DNA of 16,563 bases from JAGMXM01 sp964458325 (lineage in GTDB: Bacteria > Verrucomicrobiota > Verrucomicrobiia > Limisphaerales > UBA1319), in assembly GCA_964458325.1 (NCBI GenBank), contig CAYWIM010000095.1, forward strand, positions 1 through 16,563, written 5' to 3'. Of this stretch, positions 1 to 5,939 are shown one piece after another. Made by a program: the position numbers and the translations under genes. Under the pieces are notes generated by a model. It saw only the letters and a program-made list of their open reading frames with translations, was not told the origin of the DNA and ran no database searches. The stretch's first letter is position 1. Every line of letters begins with the position of its first letter.

Positions 1-233
1 CAGGCGAGTGAGGGAGTGTATCCCCTGCGATACTCGACCGACCGAGCCACGAAGCCGATGGCCCGGCGCCGCCCCGCCCCGCAGGGCTGGGGGCCTTGGG
101 CGCGCTGGCTGTGTTGCTCCTCGCTCACAGACCGCGCGGGTATGCTCGCTCGTCGCGCCTTGCCAGCCCGCCCAATCCCCTCCAGCAAAATCGGAATTCA
201 TTTTTGCACAGACCCTAACTCACCCGGAGCGCC
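1..233. other. Repeat-like non-coding left edge
   Basis: I see no convincing gene here. Open frames exist on both strands, but their translations are rich in Arg, Pro and Ala, as expected from GC-rich non-coding DNA. The end of the stretch carries a T-run motif (tttttgcacagaccct) whose inverted copy lies at the extreme right end of the window. I infer that this is part of a dispersed repeat, or an eroded element, lying downstream of the minus-strand cassette. A terminator for that cassette could also lie here, but I found no clear hairpin followed by a T-run. Confidence 0.4.
195..219 (+). repeat. Left copy of terminal inverted repeat
   Basis: The reverse complement of these 25 bases matches the last 25 bases of the window (16539-16563) at 22 of 25 positions, including an unbroken tgtgcaaaaat core. 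The two copies face each other across the whole window. With more than 16 kb of mixed gene content between them, they are more likely two copies of a dispersed repeat than the ends of one transposon. The last bases of this copy are close to the end of the third gene of the minus-strand cassette. Confidence 0.6.
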
Positions 234-617
234 TCAACGATCCTGAGGGGGCCTGTGGAGTGTCAACTTCGGCAAAATCTGATTCGCCAGGCCGCGAGTG
301 ATTTTCTGTGGAATCTCCGCGTGGGCTGGATTCCACGGTTCCGGCTTCGGCTCCACAGTAAGCTCGATGCAGGGGGTGCGGCTACGGCCAATTTGCTGGA
401 GACGGCCCACATTGATTTGGGCGATAAGTTCCAAACGGCGCTCCGGTGGATCTTCAATGTATTGGCGGAAGAGGTCCCAGTGGTCGCGCAAGGACAAGAT
501 GGCGAGACGGCTTACCGATGTGTTTTCACCGACAAAGAGGCTCGGTGCGAGCCGCTCGCCGTCCCACTTGTCAGTACAGACGGCTCGAACGATGTCCTCC
601 TCAGCGGAAAGGGGCAT
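234..617 (-). CDS. Small hypothetical protein, third gene of TIGR04255 cassette
   Basis: This encodes a 127-residue soluble protein with no signal peptide or membrane segment. I do not recognise a named family. The N-terminal half is acidic with aromatic residues (KWDGERLAPSLFVGENTSVS around residues 17-36, DHWDLF around 45-50). The C-terminal half holds the probable signature: INVGRLQ at 68-74, TVEP at 87-90 and NPAHAEI at 96-102, followed by KITRGLANQI. The NPAHA motif reads like a conserved core of a compact small domain. The ATG shares one base with the TGA of the gene upstream, which argues for translational coupling and for this start. By eye, base composition is less GC-rich than in the central genes, which suits an acquired cassette. 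Function is unknown. Confidence 0.62.
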   Translation of the reverse strand: MPLSAEEDIVRAVCTDKWDGERLAPSLFVGENTSVSRLAILSLRDHWDLFRQYIEDPPERRLELIAQINVGRLQQIGRSRTPCIELTVEPKPEPWNPAHAEIPQKITRGLANQILPKLTLHRPPQDR

Positions 618-1084
618 CAGGGTGCAGCGAGGCGTTGGGCGAGGCTTGGGATGCGGTCAAAACTAAAGAACCCCTCTTCGTCTGTGGCTTCCTGGTAGAA
701 CTCAATGCCTTGGGACATGAACTCCACCTGCACGGACTTCTGGTTCGCGTCCTCCCAACAGAGTTCAAGGCCACCGCGGTCCGTTAAAAAGATGCTTGGT
801 TGCTTGCCTTTCGGAAAAGCAACGCCCTGCAAAAAGCGGCGAAAGGCCTCGACGGCGCGCGGCGACAGGGGTTTGCCCGCCTTTGCGCCCCAGCCGGGGC
901 CGTAGTAGTTGCGGAAATGGTGCATGCGCCCCCATCCACGGGCACCCAGCTTCTGTAGAAGCAAATCCTCAAATTCCACCTCGCCCGGCGCCGGATGCCG
1001 AACCGACTCCGACTGAATGGGTCCTTGGAGATCTTCCGTTAGACTGTATGTGCCGTTTGGCGGCGTTCCGACGAGCGTTGTCAT
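617..1084 (-). CDS. Small hypothetical protein, second gene of TIGR04255 cassette
   Basis: This encodes a 155-residue soluble protein of no family I can name. Residues 45-70 are glycine- and aromatic-rich (GARGWGRMHHFRNYYGPGWG, 48-67). A helical stretch follows (SPRAVEAFRRFL, 74-85). Then comes a probable beta-rich unit of the form PSIFLTDRGGLELCW (96-110), SVQVEF (117-122), GIEFY (126-130). The ATG overlaps the TGA of the TIGR04255 gene by four bases (ATGA), and its own stop shares one base with the next gene's start, so the three genes are almost certainly co-translated. The role is unknown. The fixed pairing with a TIGR04255 protein suggests the two products act together, which is inference. 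Confidence 0.65.
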   Translation of the reverse strand: MTTLVGTPPNGTYSLTEDLQGPIQSESVRHPAPGEVEFEDLLLQKLGARGWGRMHHFRNYYGPGWGAKAGKPLSPRAVEAFRRFLQGVAFPKGKQPSIFLTDRGGLELCWEDANQKSVQVEFMSQGIEFYQEATDEEGFFSFDRIPSLAQRLAAP

Positions 1085-1833
1085 TCGTATACCGGATTTA
1101 ATGTAGCCAGATATTGTGGTCGAAGCAAGCCAAAGAACAGTTCCTTGATGGCTCGGTGAGCTTCACCGAACCGGGTCATACTGTCGCTGAAAACATCAAA
1201 ATCCAGGGCGCCAAACCACGCGTCCACATCCAGAATGCTGCCCCGCTGCGGCCCCGAGGAGCGGGCGACGATGGCCCCATTGGCGACCTGAAGACGAATG
1301 GTGAGCGGTGCTTGCGAAAGGATGGCTGTCACGTCGGCCTGCACGCCCGCCAGCGGTTGGCCATCCACCTGCAAGCCGAGGATCAGATTCTGGAACACGT
1401 CTGCGCCCATGAAATCAATGTAGCGGACGCCAAGGCGCTCGCCTTCATTGACGAAACCGGCTGCTTGAAGACGGTCCAGCATCCAACGAAGTTCCGTTTC
1501 GATGGCCGCCCAACCGGGGTAGGCATTCGGCTTGGTGACCAAGCTGACAACGCGTGCGCCAAGCTGGATGAGAAAATCGCTCCCCAAAAACTGCATCAAG
1601 GGCAGACGGGCAAGCGCGGGGTCTTGACGGCGGATTTCCTCAGGCAGGCTGGCGATGGGAAGCTGCTTCTGTTCGTGATACTTCTCGCGAATATGGGTGT
1701 AGAGCAGGCCGGGCATGGTTGCCCAAGTTTCGGCGCTCGTGAAACGGATTTCAAAGACGGCCTCAACAATGGGGCACGGATCGATGCGCACAGGCAGGCG
1801 CTCGGGAATCGGAATGGGCAATGGCTCAGGCAT
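1081..1833 (-). CDS. TIGR04255 family protein
   Basis: This is a 250-residue protein of the sporadically distributed TIGR04255 family, whose molecular function is not established. Family-like features are the N-terminal PCPIVEAVFEIRF (residues 19-31), the central GVRYIDFM (135-142), LDVDAW (201-206) and the C-terminal AHRAIKELFFGLL (225-237) ending in NPVYE. I chose the ATG at 1833 because the conserved part starts soon after it. An ATG at 1884 (267 residues) and a TTG at 1893 are in frame but add a non-conserved leader. None has a good Shine-Dalgarno; a GGAAGG lies 16 bases before the 1833 start. It is the first gene of a three-gene minus-strand cassette. Codon and base use look less GC-extreme than in the flanking genes, suggesting transfer. 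Confidence 0.8.
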   Translation of the reverse strand: MPEPLPIPIPERLPVRIDPCPIVEAVFEIRFTSAETWATMPGLLYTHIREKYHEQKQLPIASLPEEIRRQDPALARLPLMQFLGSDFLIQLGARVVSLVTKPNAYPGWAAIETELRWMLDRLQAAGFVNEGERLGVRYIDFMGADVFQNLILGLQVDGQPLAGVQADVTAILSQAPLTIRLQVANGAIVARSSGPQRGSILDVDAWFGALDFDVFSDSMTRFGEAHRAIKELFFGLLRPQYLATLNPVYE

Positions 1834-1893
1834 AATTATTGGACTCGCACCTTCCGGGGCATGAGCGCAGTCTCGCGCCTCCATTGCTGACAA

Positions 1894-2069
1894 GTCAACA
1901 GTCGATCGCCGAGTATTCTACGGTCTGACCCGATCGACGGTGACGTCCCTGGAACACGTGCCCCCGCCGGCGGTGTCGAAGATGTGGCCCGCACGCGAGG
2001 CGGTCGCAGAAGCCGGTGGAGCGATGACGAATTCTTGACTTCTCGGCCTGACCCGATTGACTCGCCCCG
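1894..2069. other. Intergenic segment with a short direct repeat
   Basis: This lies between the start of the minus-strand TIGR04255 cassette and the plus-strand acyltransferase stub, so it should hold the cassette promoter. I could not pick a convincing -35/-10 pair. It contains two near-identical 17-base words, ggtctgacccgatcgac (1922-1938) and ggcctgacccgattgac (2045-2061). A short plus-strand reading frame ending in TGA at about 2037-2039 could be the tail of a lost gene, but nothing in it is recognisable. Confidence 0.35.
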
Positions 2070-2315
2070 ATGAGCGCAACCTCCGAATCCACGCGGACGT
2101 CGCAGCCAACCGCCGCTCCCGCCGAGCAGGCCGCCAAACCGGAACGCCTGCTCTCGCTGGACGCCTCCCGCGGCGCCATCATGCTGCTGATGGCTTCGAG
2201 CGGCCTCGGGCTGGCCGAGGTCGCCAAGCACTTCCCGGAAAGCCGATTCTCTCTTTTTTTCTTCGCAAACGCCGCCCCTGCGGTAGTGTTCGGTCCGCAT
2301 GATTGCATTGCCTAG
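2070..2315 (+). pseudogene. 5' stub of DUF5009 / HGSNAT-like membrane acyltransferase
   Basis: The first 60 or so residues look like the N-terminus of the DUF5009 acyltransferase-like family related to heparan-alpha-glucosaminide N-acetyltransferase. There is a Pro/Ala/Thr-rich leader, then RLLSLDASRG followed by AIMLLMASSGLGLAEVAK, the start of the first membrane helix. Family members have many helices and several hundred residues. Here similarity stops at about base 2250 and the frame runs through FFFANAAPAVV into the DHH gene's leader, ending at 2315, which is 17 bases inside that gene. It therefore cannot make a working enzyme. I infer a deletion or recombination that removed the rest and left the DHH gene just downstream. 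An independent 81-residue peptide is unlikely. Confidence 0.6.
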
Positions 2316-3258
2316 ACCGGAAGTGGTGATTACGCACGAAAGCGATTTGGACGGGCTTGTTGCCGGACTGCTCATGCAGCGGCTGGCGCAGCATATGCAT
2401 AACCAGCGCCCGCCCCTCGAGGCGTATGCTGCCGATCACTGGCGCCAGCGCGCCCTCCGCGAAAACGCCGCCTGGGTGGCTGACCTCGCCCTCGAGCCCC
2501 GGCTCGACCTGCCCAATTGGGTCGTCCTCGATCATCATCCCACCCAAACAGCCGCCAAGAACGCCATCCACGTGTTCGCCCCCGACAAATCGGCCGCCCT
2601 CATTGTCTACGAGCTGTGCCGCGAGCAGGGCCTGGGATCCCCCGAGCTCGACCGCCTGGTCCATCTGTGCAATGTCTCCGACCTCTTTCTCCGCGATGAC
2701 CCGCACTTTCTGACGGCCATGGACTATGCCAGCCTCGTGAAATCCTACCAGTTCTGGAACCTGCACGACCTGATCGAAGGGCAGCTGGAACGGCTTCTGG
2801 ACCACCCCCTGCTCGATGTGATGTCGGTCAAGCGCCGGATCGAGGATCCTCTCGGCTGCCAGTGGAGCCGATCGCACCTGGTCGAGATCAGCCCGGCGGT
2901 CGGCCTTGTCGACTTGATCCTGGGCAATCAGAACCTGATCCTGGACCGGCTGCTCGAGGAGAAGGCATCTCCGCACCCGGTCCTCGCCTCCCTCTACCGC
3001 AAAGGCGGCGGGACGATCATCGTGAGCCTGCGCAGCCGCAACGGCGAGGCCCTCGCCATCGCCCAGCGCCTCCAGGGCGGCGGCCACCACAACGCCGCCG
3101 GCGCCGTGCTGCCCCGAACCATCCAGCGCATCCCCGACGCCGTCGATTACCTCCGCAAGGTCCTCAACCCCGCCCCGCCCCGCCCCGCCGCTCCCTTCAA
3201 CAGCCTCGAAAGCATCTTCGACGAAATCCAGTCAGCGAAACCGGGCAATTCCCAATGA
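2299..3258 (+). CDS. DHH/DHHA1 family phosphoesterase
   Basis: This is a 319-residue member of the DHH phosphoesterase superfamily (RecJ / nanoRNase / pyrophosphatase-like), metal-dependent hydrolases of phosphodiester bonds. Visible motifs are THESDLDG (12-19, metal-binding motif I), ADLAL (61-65), the name-giving LDHHPT (77-82), and CNVSD (124-128) as the likely fourth metal-ligand motif. The C-terminal DHHA1 substrate-binding signature is SLRSRNGEALAIAQRL followed by GGGHHNAAGA (260-269). The order fits the two-domain nanoRNase/pApase layout, but the substrate (oligoribonucleotide, cyclic dinucleotide product or other) cannot be told from sequence. No signal peptide is present, so it is cytoplasmic. 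The start has no obvious Shine-Dalgarno. Its 3' end overlaps the convergent lnt gene by 27 bases. Confidence 0.88.
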   Translation: MIALPRPEVVITHESDLDGLVAGLLMQRLAQHMHNQRPPLEAYAADHWRQRALRENAAWVADLALEPRLDLPNWVVLDHHPTQTAAKNAIHVFAPDKSAALIVYELCREQGLGSPELDRLVHLCNVSDLFLRDDPHFLTAMDYASLVKSYQFWNLHDLIEGQLERLLDHPLLDVMSVKRRIEDPLGCQWSRSHLVEISPAVGLVDLILGNQNLILDRLLEEKASPHPVLASLYRKGGGTIIVSLRSRNGEALAIAQRLQGGGHHNAAGAVLPRTIQRIPDAVDYLRKVLNPAPPRPAAPFNSLESIFDEIQSAKPGNSQ

Positions 3259-4884
3259 CAGCAGGCTGATCGCCACGCATCCCCAGCCGAACCAGTCCCC
3301 GTGCCGGTTGTAGAACGTCGTGGGCCAATCCTCGCCCGCCGCCGGCAGCAGGAGCTCGATCCGCCCAAAGCCGCGCCCGTGGACGCTGGCATCCTCGCCG
3401 AACGCCAGCACAGTCATCCGGCCCACCGGATCGATCCAGCAGCTCACCCCGTTGTTCGTGCACCGCACCAGCGGACGTCCGTTCTCGACCGCCCGAAAGA
3501 GGGCGTTCACCGCATGCTGCCACTGGGCAGCGCTGCGCCCGAACCAGCCGTCATTGGTGAGATTGAGCAGCAGATCGGTTTCCCGCCGCACATGGCCTCG
3601 CACCTGGTGCCCGAAGATGTCCTCGAAACAAATCAGGGGGGCGGCCTCGATATCTCCCGGCGGCAGCGCGAACCATCCCGGCCGATCGCCCGCCGTGAAT
3701 CCCTCCTCGACCGGCGTCAGATGACGCATCAGCGGCAGCCAGCGGACCAAGGGCACGAACTCGCCAAATGCCACCAGATGCCGCTTCCGATACTCGCCTC
3801 GGAGCTGGCCCTCCGGATCGAACAGGAAGGCGCTGTTGTAGAAATTCCACTCCCCCTCGCCCGCACCCGCAAACTGCGGCGCCGCGTCGTCCGCGGTCAG
3901 CACGATCCAAACCCGATGCTCGCGCGCCAGGTTGGTCACCCCCGGCAGTGTCAGCCCCTCGTCATACCGCAGGACGTTGGGAACCGCCGCCTCCGGCCAG
4001 ACCAGCACGTCCGCATGCTCGGCCAGCGCCAGCCTCGATAGCTCCAGGAGCCCGTGAAAACGGTTGGTGCTCTCGCTGGCATCCCAAATGAGCGATTGCG
4101 CCAGACTCGGCTGCACGAGCGCCATCGACAGCGGCCGGGTCCCTGCCGGGAATCCCATGATCCGATAAAACCCGCCCACCGAAAGCGCCACCACCATCAG
4201 CACCGGCGGGTAAAGCACCGCCACGACCGATCGCCATGCCCGCGCGTCACGGGTCCAGCCAACCGCCACCCGCAGCAGTGCCATCGAAAACCACACCATC
4301 ACGAACGATACCCCGTAAACCCCTGTCCATGCCGACACCTGGATGAGCGACAGCATCTCAAATTGCGATCCCCCCAGCAGGTTCCACGGAAACCCGCCCA
4401 GAAGCCGGGCCCGGATCATCTCCAGAGCCACCCAATAAAATGCGCATTGCGCCGCCCACCGGCTCGACGCCGCCCAGCCCCAGGAAGACCACGCACTCCC
4501 CCCCCACGGGGCGGCAGCCTCCGTGCTCTCACCCCCCTGCAGCTCGGGCATGGCCACTCGCGCCATCCAAACCCAGGCCGCCGGATACAGTGCCAGATAA
4601 AGGCTCAAGGCCAGCCAGCCCGCCACCGCCCCTGCCGGAAACGGGATCATTAAAAGCCACCAAAGCGATGCCAGGTAGTGCGCCAAACCTGCCGCGTATC
4701 CCAGGCGAAATGCCATGCCCGGGGACACCCCGATGGCCGACGCCACCAGGACCGCCGGAGCCAGCCATCCCAACGCCGCAAAGGACCACCGCGGAAACGC
4801 CCCCGCTAGAAGCAGCCCCCCCGCCAGCGCCAACCCGTAGCGCCACCGCACCGCCGCCCGCCCGCTCCCGGATCGATCGCTCAC
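3232..4884 (-). CDS. lnt: Apolipoprotein N-acyltransferase
   Basis: Lnt transfers the third acyl chain from a phospholipid to the N-terminal cysteine of lipoproteins in the inner membrane, the last step of lipoprotein maturation. The N-terminal half has about seven hydrophobic helices, with FPRWSFAALGWLAP near the start and the Lnt-typical LLGGFPWNLLGGSQ. The nitrilase-like half carries the catalytic triad, in numbering from the GTG start: Glu298 in VLVWPEAAVP, Lys367 in EYRKRHLVAFGEFVP, Cys419 in PLICFEDIFG. The NDGWFG signature follows. From GTG 4884 the protein is 550 residues, near family size. A GTG at 5037 would add 51 residues but would run into the divergent reductase gene, so I reject it. 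There is an insert of roughly 30 residues rich in Trp, Ser and Gly between helices. The window also encodes a likely lipoprotein. Confidence 0.93.
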   Translation of the reverse strand: MSDRSGSGRAAVRWRYGLALAGGLLLAGAFPRWSFAALGWLAPAVLVASAIGVSPGMAFRLGYAAGLAHYLASLWWLLMIPFPAGAVAGWLALSLYLALYPAAWVWMARVAMPELQGGESTEAAAPWGGSAWSSWGWAASSRWAAQCAFYWVALEMIRARLLGGFPWNLLGGSQFEMLSLIQVSAWTGVYGVSFVMVWFSMALLRVAVGWTRDARAWRSVVAVLYPPVLMVVALSVGGFYRIMGFPAGTRPLSMALVQPSLAQSLIWDASESTNRFHGLLELSRLALAEHADVLVWPEAAVPNVLRYDEGLTLPGVTNLAREHRVWIVLTADDAAPQFAGAGEGEWNFYNSAFLFDPEGQLRGEYRKRHLVAFGEFVPLVRWLPLMRHLTPVEEGFTAGDRPGWFALPPGDIEAAPLICFEDIFGHQVRGHVRRETDLLLNLTNDGWFGRSAAQWQHAVNALFRAVENGRPLVRCTNNGVSCWIDPVGRMTVLAFGEDASVHGRGFGRIELLLPAAGEDWPTTFYNRHGDWFGWGCVAISLLSLGIARFR

Positions 4885-4994
4885 GCCTCGCAGATTGCCC
4901 GACTCCGACCGAAACGCAAGCCCCGGGGAGGCCGCGGCTGATTCAATTGGCTTGACCGGATGGCGTCGAAAATGGCTTTTGAAGGATGGCAGAT
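4885..4994. promoter_or_regulatory. Divergent lnt / aldo-keto reductase promoter region
   Basis: About 110 bases separate the chosen lnt start and the reductase start, and both genes must be transcribed outwards from here. I see no confident -35/-10 hexamers. A GAAGGA at 4981-4986 lies eight bases before the ATG at 4995 and is the best ribosome-binding site for the reductase. It decides that start over the ATG at 4986. Confidence 0.45.
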
Positions 4995-5939
4995 ATGAAA
5001 ACCGTTCTCCTAGGTTCCAGCTCCCTCCGTTCCACACGCATCGCGTACGGCTGCTGGCGGCTGGCGGGCAGCCGCGATCCCCGCGAGGCCACTCCGGACC
5101 GCGAGGCCCGAGGCATCCGCGCAGTGCTCGCCGCCTTCGAAGCCGGCTATACTCTGTTCGATCACGCCGACATCTACGGCGGTGGCCGGGCCGAATCCAT
5201 CTTCGGCCAGGCGCTTCGCGAGGCCCCCGGCGCCCGCGACCGCATCGTCATCGCCACGAAGTGCGGCATCCGCTTCTCCGGCGATCCCCAACCGGCCTCC
5301 CCCCACCGCTACGACTTCTCGGCCTCGCACATCGTCCGCTCCTGCGAGCAATCGCTCCGCCGCCTCGGGGTCGAGGTCATCGACCTCTACCAACTGCATC
5401 GCCCGGATTACCTCATGGATCCAGCCGAGGTCGCCGATGCGTTCGACCAGCTCAGGCGCGCAGGCAAAGCGCGCGAATTCGGGGTCAGCAACTTTGCCCC
5501 GACGCAGGTCGCCGCCCTCCAAAAGGCATGCCCGATGCGCCTGGTGTCGAACCAGGTCGAAATCAGCCTCCGCCGCCTCGACTGCCTCGAAGACGGCACG
5601 CTCGACCAATGTCTGCTCGAGGGAATGACCCCATTGGCCTGGAGCCCTCTGGCGGGGGGGCGGCTCCTTGCCGACTCGAATGCAGCCCCTCCCACGGCAT
5701 CCAGCCCGGCCGGCGAATCGCTGGGGGCCGCCATCGCTGACCTGGCGCTTTCCCATCAGGTCTCACCCGCCGTGATCGCCCTCGCCTGGCTCCTCCATCA
5801 CCCCGCTGGCATCGTCCCCATCATCGGATCCATCCAGCCGGAACGCATCCTCGAGGCCGTCCGCGCCGACATGGTCGAGCTCGGTCGCGAAGCCTGGTAC
5901 CGGCTGCTCCTGGCCGCACGCGGCCGCGACCTGCCTTGA
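4995..5939 (+). CDS. Aldo/keto reductase, YdhF-like
   Basis: This is a 314-residue NADPH-dependent aldo/keto reductase closest in pattern to E. coli YdhF. The AKR catalytic tetrad is visible (numbering from 4995): Asp56 and Tyr61 in FDHADIYGG, Lys89 in ATKCGI, His135 in LHRPD. YdhF-like stretches include DPAEVADAFDQLRRAGK, FGVSNFAPTQ, NQVEISL and GTLDQCL. The cofactor-binding C-terminus ends in IVPIIGSIQPERI. The natural substrate is unknown for this subgroup. The start at 4995 follows a GAAGGA ribosome-binding site; an ATG at 4986 would add three residues. It is transcribed away from lnt. Its TGA directly abuts the TGA of the convergent regulator gene with no space between them. Confidence 0.92.
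   Translation: MKTVLLGSSSLRSTRIAYGCWRLAGSRDPREATPDREARGIRAVLAAFEAGYTLFDHADIYGGGRAESIFGQALREAPGARDRIVIATKCGIRFSGDPQPASPHRYDFSASHIVRSCEQSLRRLGVEVIDLYQLHRPDYLMDPAEVADAFDQLRRAGKAREFGVSNFAPTQVAALQKACPMRLVSNQVEISLRRLDCLEDGTLDQCLLEGMTPLAWSPLAGGRLLADSNAAPPTASSPAGESLGAAIADLALSHQVSPAVIALAWLLHHPAGIVPIIGSIQPERILEAVRADMVELGREAWYRLLLAARGRDLP

Noticed and set aside
1114..1890. Plus-strand open frame opposite the TIGR04255 gene
   Set aside because: The minus-strand frame carries the family motifs and overlaps its neighbour in operon fashion; this one does not.
2179..3090. Minus-strand open frame of about 300 codons opposite the DHH gene
   Set aside because: It is a shadow of a gene with intact DHH and DHHA1 motifs. 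The translation is not protein-family-like.
4885..5037. Longer lnt reading frame starting at GTG 5037
   Set aside because: The extra 51 residues are polar and unlike Lnt, and they would overlap the divergent reductase gene's start and ribosome-binding site.
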